Below are positions 8,177 through 19,500 of a stretch of DNA of 64,000 bases, piece after piece (the first letter of the stretch is position 1; each line of letters begins with the position of its first letter). Source of the stretch: Eggerthellaceae bacterium (lineage in GTDB: Bacteria; Actinomycetota; Coriobacteriia; Coriobacteriales; Eggerthellaceae); NCBI GenBank assembly GCA_009782605.1, contig WRIR01000008.1:21934-85933 (forward strand), given 5' to 3'. The notes beneath the pieces are model-generated. The model did no database searches and was not told where the DNA came from. It saw nothing but the letters and a program-made list of their open reading frames with translations. Position numbers and translations under genes: made by a program.

Positions 8177-9535
8177 CTATTTCCCGAGCTTTTCCCTGAT
8201 CTTGATGACACGGGCGGCGTTTTTCGCGACTTCGACATCAGCGTACCACTGGCCCCTCTCGTACAGGACGGCTCCGTCGACCATATTCATGAGGACATCG
8301 GCGGCGGCACAGGTGTTGACGACGGCTGACACCGGGTCGGTCATCGGCTTTTGGTGGGACCCCGACAGGTCGACCGCGATGAGGTCGGCCCGCTTCCCTA
8401 TCTCAAGCGAACCTATCTTTTCCTCAAGGTGCAGTGCGCGGGCACCCCCGATGGTCGCCATTTCGAGCATGGTCGCACAGTCGAGGAACTGCCCGACGTT
8501 GACGGCGCGCTGCACCAGCATGCCGATGCGCATCTCGAACAGCATGTCGGTCGAGTCCACCGCCACCGGTGAGTCGGTGCCCAGCCCCATGCGCAGCTTC
8601 GCGCGCAGAAGCTCGTTCATCGGCGCGACCCCCATGCCCAGCTGGGCGTTGCAGCGGGGGCACAGGGCCACCGAGACGTCGTATTCCTTGAGCTTCTCGA
8701 TGTCCTCGTCGTCGATATGGACGCAATGGACGGCCATGACCTTCTCGGTCTCGAAGGCGCCCCAGTTCAGCGCGTAGCGGATCGGCGTCGTGCCGGTCGG
8801 CAGCCAGGGCGGCACCTCGACGAAGCCCCGGCGGTTGTCCATCTTGTGAACCGAGAGGACCGATGAGCCGTACTTGACGAAGTTGTATTCCTCGGCGCTG
8901 CCGGCGAGGTGCATGGCAACCGGCATGTTGCCGTTTTTCTGGGCGAACTCCGCAACCCGCCCCAGGATTGCCGGATGGCAGGCATAGAGCGCCGAAGGAG
9001 AGATGCCGATGGTGATGAGGGGGGAGGCGGACTCGTCCTGCCACCGGGCGATATCGGTGGTGGCCTGCTTCATGGCGTGGTTGACGCGGCGCTTGTCCAT
9101 GGCACCGACCTCGCGGTAGATGACGCTGCGCAGCCCCAGTTTCCGCGTCGCCCGGTGGACGGCGTTCGTCGAGGCGATGTCGGCAACGCAGGTAATCCCC
9201 GCAGACAGGGCCTCAAGGCCGCCAAACAGGGCTGAGTCGTAGCAGTCGGCATTGCTGAGCCGCCCGCTCTTTTCCACATACAGCATAAGCCAGGTGGGGT
9301 AGGGGACGTCGTGGACGATACCCCGCATCACCGTGCTCTCCAGGTGGGTATGCAAGTCGACCAAGCCCGGCATGAGGGCGGCCAGGCCGAAGTCCTTGAC
9401 CTCCTCCTTGGGGTAGCGGAGCTGGAGCATCTCCCGTTCCCCGATATCGCGGATCTCTCCGTCGCGGACGAGGATTGCGCCGTTTTGGATGGGGTTGGCC
9501 GTAATGGGCAGGATATGTTGGGCACACAGTAACAT
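8177..9535 (-). CDS. Amidohydrolase-family deaminase or hydrolase
   Basis: A 452-residue metal-dependent hydrolase of the cytosine-deaminase/chlorohydrolase branch of the amidohydrolase superfamily. Metal ligands are seen in order: LVDLHTHLE near residue 60, HLAGS near 205, HCVHIDDED near 265 and GTDSPV near 315; the beta-sandwich closes with IGSLEIGKRADLIAVD. The substrate cannot be read from sequence. The gene is divergent from ubiE. Aminodeoxyfutalosine deaminase of the futalosine menaquinone pathway belongs to this family, making it one candidate, but S-adenosylhomocysteine, guanine or triazine-type deaminases look alike. Confidence 0.85.
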   Translation of the reverse strand: MLLCAQHILPITANPIQNGAILVRDGEIRDIGEREMLQLRYPKEEVKDFGLAALMPGLVDLHTHLESTVMRGIVHDVPYPTWLMLYVEKSGRLSNADCYDSALFGGLEALSAGITCVADIASTNAVHRATRKLGLRSVIYREVGAMDKRRVNHAMKQATTDIARWQDESASPLITIGISPSALYACHPAILGRVAEFAQKNGNMPVAMHLAGSAEEYNFVKYGSSVLSVHKMDNRRGFVEVPPWLPTGTTPIRYALNWGAFETEKVMAVHCVHIDDEDIEKLKEYDVSVALCPRCNAQLGMGVAPMNELLRAKLRMGLGTDSPVAVDSTDMLFEMRIGMLVQRAVNVGQFLDCATMLEMATIGGARALHLEEKIGSLEIGKRADLIAVDLSGSHQKPMTDPVSAVVNTCAAADVLMNMVDGAVLYERGQWYADVEVAKNAARVIKIREKLGK

Positions 9536-9655
9536 AAGACTCCCTTTCCTCGCTTTCGCGTTCCTCGCGTTTTCCGATGGCCTTCCATGATAGCACTACC
9601 GCAAGGCCGAGCCGTGGAAACACACATGCTATACTTTTCTCAAAGCATGGCCAGG

Positions 9656-9680
9656 GTGTGTCAAGGGGTGTGTCAAGGGG
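9656..9680. repeat. Tandem 12-bp repeat in the ubiE/amidohydrolase divergent region
   Basis: GTGTGTCAAGGG occurs twice in tandem (9656-9680) in the 252-bp intergenic region, followed near 9750-9775 by three GACACAC-type repeats. Both divergent promoters must lie here. A TTGACG at 9690-9695 may be a -35 element for ubiE, but no clear -10 follows. Confidence 0.55.
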
Positions 9681-9787
9681 ATCTTTCTATTGACGTATTT
9701 CTGTATCAAAATGAGTCAAGAGAAAGGCTCCCCTGGCACACCGCCCCGACACACTGACACACCGACACACGCGCAGAAGGAGGAGCG

Positions 9788-10534
9788 GTGAGCATCGACA
9801 CGGCAACGGGGGAGGCGGCGCAGGCGGAGGTCTCGACCGAGCGCGTCTACGGGATATTCTCCGCAATCGCACGGAGATACGAGCTGTTCAACGCGGTATC
9901 CAGCATGGGGCTTTACCGGCGCTGGCTTGCCACCTTGGTCGAGCGCGCCCCGATAACCAACGAAAGCGACCTGCTCGACCTGGCGGGGGGCACCGGCGAC
10001 GTGAGCTTTGCCGCCGCCCGCATGAAACGGCCGCGCCATATCCAGCTGACCGACCTGGTCCCCGAGATGCTGGAGGTCGCGCGCGAGCACGAGCGCCAGG
10101 GGGCGGCACGCGGCGTCGCCGTCGACTTCGACGTCGTCGACGCGCAGGACATCCCCTATGCCGACAACAGCTACGACGTCGTGACCGTGGCCTACGGCAT
10201 CCGCAACATGCCCGACAGGGAGCGTGCCCTGCGCGAGATGCACCGCGTCTTGAAGCCAGGCGGGGGGCTCGCCTGCCTTGAGTTCTCAACCCCGGCCAAC
10301 CCCCTCGTGCGGGCCCTGCACGGCTTCTACCTGAGCACCGTTATCCCGTTCTTGGGCGGCCTCATCACCGGCGACCGCACAGGCTTCGTGTACCTGAAGG
10401 ATTCGATCCGGGCCTTTCCCCGCCAGGAAGACTTTGCCGCCATGATGGAGGATGCGGGGTTTCAGCAGGTGGAATGGGTGGACTGTTCCGCCGGCATCGC
10501 CGCCGTCCACACGGGGGTGAAGGGCGACGGATGA
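9788..10534 (+). CDS. ubiE: Demethylmenaquinone methyltransferase (UbiE/MenG)
   Basis: SAM-dependent methyltransferase for the last step of menaquinone synthesis, the quinone for anaerobic electron transport. The 248-residue protein has the family signature YELFNAVSSMGLYRRW, SAM motif I LLDLAGGTGDVSF near residue 64, and the post-motif YGIRNMPDRERALREMHRVLKPGG. The GTG start at 9788 is supported by AAGGAGGAGC directly upstream. It lies alone between the divergent amidohydrolase and the convergent giant surface-protein gene. Confidence 0.94.
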   Translation: MSIDTATGEAAQAEVSTERVYGIFSAIARRYELFNAVSSMGLYRRWLATLVERAPITNESDLLDLAGGTGDVSFAAARMKRPRHIQLTDLVPEMLEVAREHERQGAARGVAVDFDVVDAQDIPYADNSYDVVTVAYGIRNMPDRERALREMHRVLKPGGGLACLEFSTPANPLVRALHGFYLSTVIPFLGGLITGDRTGFVYLKDSIRAFPRQEDFAAMMEDAGFQQVEWVDCSAGIAAVHTGVKGDG

Positions 10535-10581
10535 GGGGCGGGGCCGGACGGCCCCGCCCCGGGGCGAACCAGGTTCGCCCC
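10535..10581. terminator. Two GC-rich hairpins between convergent genes
   Basis: GGGGCGGGGCC / GGCCCCGCCCC (10535-10560) is followed directly by GGGGCGAACC / GGTTCGCCCC (10561-10581). They lie right after the ubiE stop and before the stop of the giant gene on the other strand. No T-run follows, so they are probable rather than classical terminators. Confidence 0.6.
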
Positions 10582-10597
10582 TGCAATGGCGTCGCTT

Positions 10598-13500
10598 CTA
10601 CGACGGTGCGCTTCCGAGGGCAGTGGTGGGGTCCCTCTTCAGCATGGCGGCTATCAGGGGAACGACAAGCTGCGCCAACACCAGAAGCGACAGGGGGATT
10701 GAATAGTTGTCCGTCGCCGCCATAGGCCCGGCGAAGTCTTGCGTGGTGAGCAGGATGACCAGGCCCTCGACGAAGGCGACTGCCGATATCAGCAACACGG
10801 GCGTGTTCGCGGAGAGGCCTATTCCCCCGCCGGCGCCCCTCGTCCCTGCCTTGCCGGGCCTGCTGCCGGCCTTGCCTGCCCTGCCCTGCTCCCAGGCATT
10901 GCGGCTTTTCTCGCGCTTCACCATGAGGGCAACGCGCTGTTCCGGGGTCATCTCTGCCCAGGCGTCCTTGTCGATGGGCTCCTCGTGGTACTCGGAGGCC
11001 CGGCTGCGGCGGCCGCGCAGGAACCCGGCAAGCGTGAGCAGGAGCAGCGCGCCGGAAAGGACAGCCGCCACGAGGTTGAAAAGCGACCAGGTGCTTTGCG
11101 GGGAGTCTCCTGACGGAGTGCTCCCGCCAGCCGCCTTGGCCGTCGGCCCGTAGGCGACGGGATCGGGGCCGGAGTCGGGCGCAGAGTCGCGGTCGGGGTC
11201 GCGCCCATCCGCCTCCCCTTCCCTGTCGTCGGCATCATCCGCGCTCCCCGCCGCAGCCGCAGGGGCTTCCGATGCGGGGGCGGCGGGCACGGTGACGTAG
11301 ACCGGTATGGTGGTCGGCGGGGTGCTGTTCGAGCCGCCCGAGGGCGGGATGTTCACCGTCGGCGGGTTGACGACGACCGATGGCGGGTTGACGATGACCG
11401 TCGGCGGCTGCTGGGGCTCGGGCGCCGGCGGGTCGGCGTTCTTCTCCCACTGGGCGTAGACGGCCATGTCGGAAACGACCGGCGTGGAGGCCAGGAACTG
11501 CAGGCCGCCGCCGGGAGCGGCCGCCCAGTGCGTGAAGGTGTAGCCGGAACGTATCGGCGAGCTCGGAAGGTAGCTCAGGGTCGCCGCGGGCTCCTGCACA
11601 TAGATGGTGGCCGGACCGGTAAGGTAGCCTCCGTTGGCGTCGAAGGTCACCGCACAGCGCTTGAGCGGCGCGGTCACAGTTGCGGTGATCGAGGCCTTCA
11701 AGGTGGGGTCGGCGGCCACCGCTATCTGCGGGCGGTACTGGCCGGCGACGTTGGTGTAGCCGTTGGAGCTGACCGCGACCGTGGCGGGCGTCCCGTCATA
11801 GCTGGCGGCCTGAGCGCCGGACTTCGCCGCGATCTGCCCGGACTTGTCGGCCAGGTCGACCTCGGCGTAATCGATCGTGAAATCGCGCGCGGCAAGGACG
11901 TAGTCCTTCCCGTAGAAGAAGGAGCCGTCGTCGATGATGACCGCGCGGGCCGCGGAGGTCGTCGCCGGGGTGCCGTCGGGGTTGGTGATGAAGGGGTCGG
12001 CAACCGTGTAGACGACCTGATAGACGCCGGCCTTCGAAGAGTCGATCAGCGGCATCGCGCCGGTGCCGGAAGCACCCGTGATGACCACGTCCTTCAACCC
12101 GAGCTCGGGGCTCTCGGCGTCGACGACACCGACCCCCCGGAGCAGCTGGTCGCGCGTCAGGGTGACCGGCGTGGAGGTTGCGGCCAAAACAAGCGGGCCG
12201 TCGAGGGTGATGACCGGCATCGTGCCCCGGTCGACGGTGAAGCTCACCGTCACGGACACGCCGCCCACCCCCTGTGGGACGAAGGTGACGTCGTATGCGC
12301 CCATCGCCTGCCTGATTCCGTTGAAGGAGACGTCCACGCCATGGTCTGACAGGGAGCCCGCAGGCGTGACCTTGAAGCCGCGGGCCGCGGCCAAGGTGGC
12401 CAGGGTGGCCTTGGCGACCATGTCGTCCCTGTTCGCCAGGCTGCCGGCCTGCGCCCAGGTGAGCGGCACGTGGTTGGCGGCCACGATGTAGCGGTTGGTA
12501 TCGGCGGGGTCGGCGGTATTGGCGTCATGGACCGTGCCGTCCTCGTCGGGCGTGTTGGATATCGCCTTCCGGTCGAGGACCTGAGCCCGGATGTCCTTCG
12601 TCGGGAGGGGCGTGGACGCAGCTTCCTGCATCCCGCCCGGCACTCCGATAACGACAGGCCCGTAGGACCCCTCCTGGGGCCCGAGCCCTGCCCGGTCCTT
12701 GACGCTGGGGGCGACGTGCTCGATGCCGGTGACCATGCCCTGCGCATCGCGCACGAGGCGGACGGCATCGGCCTTGCCAAGCCCCAGTATGAGGCTGTCA
12801 AGCGGCGAGGCGGCCCTGACTTCGTCGGCAGTCGTGACGAAACTCCAGGCCTTCACGGCCCAGTCGCCAGAGAAGGCCCAGTCGCCCACGAGCACGTAGC
12901 CGACGGCGCTCGTCGAGTTGCCCTCTGTGTCGGTGACGGTATAGCCCAGCTTGTAGACACCCTCTGTCGAGGTGTCGACCGCGCCGGTGCGGGACAGGGC
13001 GAGCGGCGGCGCGGCATTGCCGTCCTCGGCATCCCCGTAGGCGACGCCGCCCCAGTAGTCGGCCTCGGTGAAGCTGCTGTTCAGGCCTGCCTGCCTCAGT
13101 TCGGGGACCGTGATCCAGGGATGATGCCCGTTGGAAACCGTGACGTTGACCTGGACGGATGCCGTGTGGTCCTCGTTGACCCAGAAGGTGGCCGGGATAA
13201 CGGTCGGGTAGCCCGCGGCACCCTCGGCAAGGAAGCTCGCCGTCTTGAAGCCGCCGTCGTCGGCGAGCGCCGGCGTGCCGCCCAAGGAGAGGCCCTGGTC
13301 GGCTCGCAGGTAGCTCTGAGCGTTCGCGCGGGAGACGAAGGCGCTGCCATAGGCCGTGCCGCTCTGCGCCTGCAGCACGCGGGCATCGGCCAGGTTGATG
13401 CGGAAGTGGCGTGCGGATATCGCGTAGGTGGCCCCGTTGCCCACCTCGGTCCCTTCGGGCAGCACCTTGGCGGTGACGGTACGCGTGAGGTTGGGCGAGG

Positions 13501-16500
13501 CGACGATCCCGATGATGGGGGCGTAGTCTGCGGCCACATCCTTGTAGCCCGCCACGTCAGCGACACGCATCGCCGTTGGCGTGCCGTCCGACCTCCAGGC
13601 CAAGGCACCTGAAAGCGCAAGTATCTGGCTTTCGTAGGGCTGGGCCACGTCGGATGCCTTGATGGCGAAGGAGCTCGCCTTCAGGATGAACTCGGGGGTG
13701 TAGTCGATCGAGCCGTCGTTGACGACGACCGCGCGGTCGACGCTGACCCTGTTGCCATCGGAGTCGGTCACCGCATAGGTGACCCGCGTGACAGAGGCGG
13801 CGTTCAGCGGGATCGCAGGCAGCACCTCGGCACCACTCGCATCCGGGTTGATGACGACCCAGCCGGTGATGTTGCCGTCGTCCTCGTCATGGGCTGTGAC
13901 GCCGGCCATCAGCTGTGCACGGGAAAGGCTTCCGGCGGCCGTCGGGCTCCAGGCGACCTCAAGGGGCGTGGGCACCGCGGCGATGGTGGGCATGCTGCCT
14001 TCGCCCACCTGGACGCGCAGGACGATACTCGCCTGGTTGGCGGGCTCGGCGACGGTCACCGAATAGGTGCCGGTCGCCGCGGTGAAACCCCCGCGGCTGA
14101 GCACGGTCGGGTCGAAGGGCTCGACTGCGCCTTCCGGCGTGGTTTTCAGGCCCCCCGCGCCGAGCGCCGCCAAAAGGGCCTTGTCGACGTCCGGGGCGTC
14201 CAGGATGGCCTGGGCCTCGGAATAGCGCAGCATGATGTGGTCGCCGTACACGTAGTAGTTGTCGCGGTCCGGGTCGTCCGGGCCGCTCCCCAAGACGCCG
14301 GCGTCAAGCACGGTGCCCGTGACGTCCTTGGTGATGAAGCCCGCAGGAGCGTCTTGGCCGCGCACGGTGATGCGGTAGGTACCCGCAGCCGGACCGTAGC
14401 CGCCCGCGCTCTGCACTGAGAGCTCGGTGGAGGACATCGGGAAGCCCGTCTCGCCGTTGTAGAGGGCGGCACCCGACTTGCCCAGTATCTCGCTGTTGAG
14501 GTTTGCGGGGTTCGTGGTGACATCGACAAGCCTGGTCACAAAGGAGCTCGCCCGCAAAACCCGCCCGTTGCCGGGCACGTAGCGCCCGTCGTTGACGATC
14601 ACGACACGGGTCGGCAGCACCCGCGGGTGGTTGAAGTCGGTGTCGATGACATCGTAGGTGAGGCGGTACATGCCGACCTTGGCCACATCGACGTCGCCCG
14701 TCGCGGGGTCGGCCTCGTAGGTGACCCAGCCGGTGATGACGCCGTCCTCGTCGTCAACGGCGCTCACGCCGTGCATGGCATGGTACTCGCCCGCAAGGAG
14801 GCTCCCCACCGGCCGGCTCGCCGCGTCGCCGACCCAGACCTCAAGGGGGGTGGGCACGGTGATCGTCGGCATACCCCCCTGGGAGACGGTGCCGGTGACG
14901 GCTACGCCCTGCTCGGCGAGGTCAATGCCATCGATGCGGAAGGTGATGGGCGTGTAGCTGCCGAGCGCCGCCCGGAAGTTCGCCGTGTTGACCAGGAGCG
15001 GCGTGCGCTCCGGCATGTCCGCGACCAGCCCTATGACGCGCACCTTGGCGGCGTCGATGAAACCTTGCGGGGCGCCTTCGAGGATCGCCTGGGCGTCCAC
15101 GAGGTTCACCGTGAAGCTGCTCGCGGCGATGGCGTAGTTGGCATCCTTGCCGCCCGGGTCGACGATGTCGGCATCGGTGACGTGCGCGGTAACGGTCGTG
15201 GCTGCGGGGCGCCCGGACACCCTCCAGGTTATCGGGTAGTCGCCGGCCGCAGCCGCGGCCGTATAGCCCGCCGGTGCCCCCGCCCAGTTCACGGTCAGGC
15301 GCTCGCCGGCGAAGGTGAAGGCCTCGGCATAGGACAGGCTGCGCGCCTGGCCCTCGCTGCCCTCGATGTCGGCGCTGCGGGCAACGAAGTCGCGTGCGCC
15401 GATGATGATGTCGTTCTCTTTGTCTATGAGGTAGCGCCCGTCGGTGACGACGACGGCACGCGACTTGGCGGCGGTGTTGCCGTCGGAGTCGGTGACGCTG
15501 TAGGCGACCCGCCACACGCCGACGTTGTGCCGGTCGAGCGCGACGTTGCCGGCAACCGCGACCGCGGTCCCGTCCAGGAGGGGGCCGTCCTCGGCGTCCA
15601 CGACGCTCATGGCACGTTTGAGGTCGGCGTCGGTGAGCGGCACGGGCGCGGCCGTCTGCTCGAAGACGAGCGGGTCTTCCGTGAACTCGATGACGGGGGC
15701 CAGGCCTTGGTCTATCTGGAAGGTGACGTGCGCCTGTACCTGGGGCTGGCCCTGGGGCGTGAAGACCACCTCGTAGGCGCCGCCGGCCTTGACCGGGTGG
15801 GCGGCGTCGCCTACCTCGTTGCTCAAGACGTCGACGCCCCAGTCCTCCATCGTCGCGGCAACCGCCCAGGACGCGGCGCGGGCGCGGTCGATGAGCAGGG
15901 CCTTGGCGCTGTTGCCCAGGCCGGCGAAGCCCGAAGCCTCGGCAAGGGCGAGGGTGGCGTTCGAGGCGGCCACGACGTAGCGCGCGGTGCCGTCCGTGCC
16001 CTCGCCGATGTCGTCGCCGTCGACGACCAGGCCGGTGACGCTGCGGGCGGGCGACCCGCCGTACAGGGGCTCGGCGGAGGCCAGGCCGACCACGATGGGC
16101 GCATAGGCGCCCGGCGCCTTCGAGTAGCCGGCCTTGTCGGCGACGGCGAGCAGGTAGTCGACCGGGATGGGGAGCAGGGCCTCCTCGGCATGGCTGCCGG
16201 TCGCGATGCGCCACGCGTGCGCCCGGGACGCCGCCAGCACCTCGGCGTCGGTGCCCGCCACGTCCTTGGCCAGCACGACGAAGTCGAGCGCCTCGACGGC
16301 ATAGTCGCCGTCGACGGCGTAGCGCCCGTCGTTGACCAGCACCTTGGTGGCCCGCACGACGGTGTTGTGGTCGGAGTCGGTGACGCTGTAGGCGACCTCC
16401 TGGAAGCCGGCCCTCGTGAAGTCGAGGGGGCTGGCCGCCTCGACGAAGCCGCCGGACCCGTCGAGGCTGCCCCAGGCAAGCAGGTGGGTGACGTCGCCGT

Positions 16501-19500
16501 CCTCGGAGTCGGTGGCCGAGACGCTGTCTGCGGCCGTGCGCTCCGGCCCCCAGACGTAGTCCCATGCGCTTGCCAGGACGGTGCCTGCCGGCTGGGCGGC
16601 CGCGTCCCCGGTCCAGACGGTGCGGATGGGCGGCAGGTGTATCGCGGGATGGTTGCCGTTCGAGACGGCGACCCCTATCCAGGCGAAGGCGTCCCGGTCC
16701 TCGTCGACCCAGAACTTGACGGGGACGACGGTCGGGTAGCCCGGGGCGCCTTCCGCCAGGAAGGCAGCCGCCGCGAAGCCGCCGTCGTCGGCCAGGGCCG
16801 GGGTGCCGCCGGGCGCGAGGCCGGCGTCGGCGCGCTGGTAGCTCGTCGCCTCGGCCCGCACCAGGAAGCTGCGGGCATAGTCCGCGGTGCCCGCAGCCCC
16901 CTGCAGGGCAAGCGCGTCGGTGATGTTGATGCGGAAGTCCTTGGCAGTGATGGCGTAGAGGTCGCCGTTGCCCCCGCTCGCGCCCTCGGCCAGCACCTTG
17001 GCGGTAATCGTCTTGGTCAGGGCGGCGTTTTCCTTGATGGCTATCGTGAGATGGTAGTCGCGTGCCGCCGCAGACATCGACACCGAGTCGGCGACGACGG
17101 CCGTTGCCGGCTCGCCCTGGGATGTCCAGGCCCGGGCCGCCGACCTGTCTAAGATCAGCTCGTCGATGTCCCGGGCTGCGGCGACGTCCCTCGACGGAAT
17201 GACGAAGGAGCTCGCCTGCAGGATGTAGTCGGGGGTATAGACCGCCGAGCCGTCGTTGACGATGACCGCGCGGGTGTCGAAGGACGTGTTGTTGTCGGAG
17301 TCGGTGACGCTGTAGGTGACCTGCGTCACCGAGAAGGCCTTGAGCGGTATGACGGGCATCTGCTCGGCGCCGTCGGCATCCGGGTTGATGCGGACCTCGC
17401 CGGTCAGCGGGCCGTCTTCCGTATCCCCCGCCGTCACGCCGCTCATCAGCTGCTCGCGGGTGACCGTGCCTGCTGTATGCGGGTCGAAGGGGATGTTGAG
17501 CGGCTTGGGCTCGGCCCTGACCCAGGGCGGCGCACCCTCGCTCACCTGGATGGTCAGGGCGATGGACACCGTGCCTTCGGAATCGGCCACAACAGCCGAA
17601 TAGGTGCCCCGCGCGGCCATGAAGCCACCGTCGCTGGCAAGGGTCGCGGGAAGGGTGGAAAGCGAGCCTGTGGGCGTGGCCTTGCGCACTCCGGCGCCCA
17701 GCGCCTCCAGCAGGGCTGCGGCCGGGTCGCCTGCAGCCAGGATGTCCTCGGCCTCGCCTATGCGCAGCGTGATGTCGTTGCCGAAGACGTAGAAGCTGTC
17801 CTTGTCCGGGTCGTTAGGGCCCGAGGCGATGGTCCCGGCATCGACCACCTCGCCGGTGATGGCGCGGTCGAGGTAGCCGCTGGGGGCATCCTGCCCCCGG
17901 ACGATGATGGGGTAGGAGCCCGCCTCGGCCCGGTAGTTCCCGCTGGCATAGACGGAGATGGCGGTCGAGGATATCCGGCCCCCGCTCTGGCCGTCGTACA
18001 GGGCGGCGGCAGACTTGGAGAGGATGTCCTGGTCGAAGGGCGGCACAACGTCCTTGAGCAGGGTCACGAAGGAGTTCGCGGCAAGGATGCGGCCTCCCAC
18101 CGCATAGCGCCCGTCATTGACGACCACCACGCGGTCGCGGTCGACGGTGTTGTTGTCGCGATCGGTGACCCGGTAGGAGACCATGTAGCGCCCCACCCGG
18201 GCAAGGTCCACCGGCCCGGTCGACGCGTCGGGGGAGGCCACGACCGCAGATATCAGGTCGCCGTCCTCGTCGTCGGCCGCCGCGACGCCGTAGAGGTCGC
18301 CCGCGACTGCGGCGTACTCGGCCGCCGTGATGGCAGCGGCAGGCTTGAGGCCCGGCTCGCCTATCCACACCTCGACCGGGGTCATGACGTCGAGCAGGGG
18401 CACGGAGCCCTGGGAGACCGTGCCCTCGACCGTCACGCTCTGGGTGGTCGCCGGGATGGTGTCGATGCGGAAGGTGACCGCATAGACCCCCAGCTCGTCG
18501 GTGAAGCCCCCCGAGGTCACCAGGAGCGCGTCGAGTGCGGCGGCATCCGGCACAAGCGGGATGACCCGGGCGGAGGCGGCGTCGACATAGCTCGCCGGGC
18601 TGCCCATGAGTATCTGGTACGCCTCTGCGAGGTTTGCCCGGAAATGGGAGGCCGCGATGGCATAGCTGGAGTCCTTGGTGCCCATGTCCACCACGTCGGC
18701 GTCGACCACCCGCGCGGTGACGTCCTTGGTGGTGGTGCGTCCCTCGGCCTTCCACGAGACCGGGTAGGAGCCTGCCGGGGCGTTTGCCGCATAGCCCGCT
18801 GGCGTGCCTGTCCAGGACACGGAAAGCGGCGCACCGGAGAGGTCGAAGGCCTCAGCGTACGAGAGGCTTTTCGCCTGGCCCTCGCTGCCGTCCACGCAAC
18901 CGACGCCGAAGCGCTTGACGACGAAGTCGCGTGCGCCGATGATGATGTCGTTCTCTTTGTCTATGAGGTAGCGCCCGTCGGTGACGACGACGGCACGCGA
19001 CTTGGCGGCGGTGTTGCCGTCGGAGTCGGTGACGCTGTAGGCGACCCGCCACACGCCGACGTTGTGCCGGTCGAGCGCGACGTTGCCGGCAACCGCGACC
19101 GCGGTCCCGTCCAGGAGGGGGCCGTCCTCGGCGTCCACGACGCTCATGGCACGTTTGAGGTCGGCGTCGGTGAGCGGCACGGGCGCGGCCGTCTGCTCGA
19201 AGACGAGCGGGTCTTCCGTGAACTCGATGACGGGGGCCAGGCCTTGGTCTATCTGGAAGGTGACGTGCGCCTGTACCTGGGGCTGGCCCTGGGGCGTGAA
19301 GACCACCTCGTAGGCGCCGCCGGCCTTGACCGGGTGGGCGGCGTCGCCTACCTCGTTGCTCAAGACGTCGACGCCCCAGTCCTCCATCGTCGCGGCAACC
19401 GCCCAGGACGCGGCGCGGGCGCGGTCGATGAGCAGGGCCTTGGCGCTGTTGCCCAGGCCGGCGAAGCCCGAAGCCTCGGCAAGGGCGAGGGTGGCGTTCG

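Noticed and set aside
10598-10830. LPXTG-type sorting signal at the end of the giant protein
   Set aside because: No LPXTG-like pentapeptide precedes the hydrophobic segments, there are three such segments instead of one, and the final tail (KRDPTTALGSAPS) is not a basic sorting tail.
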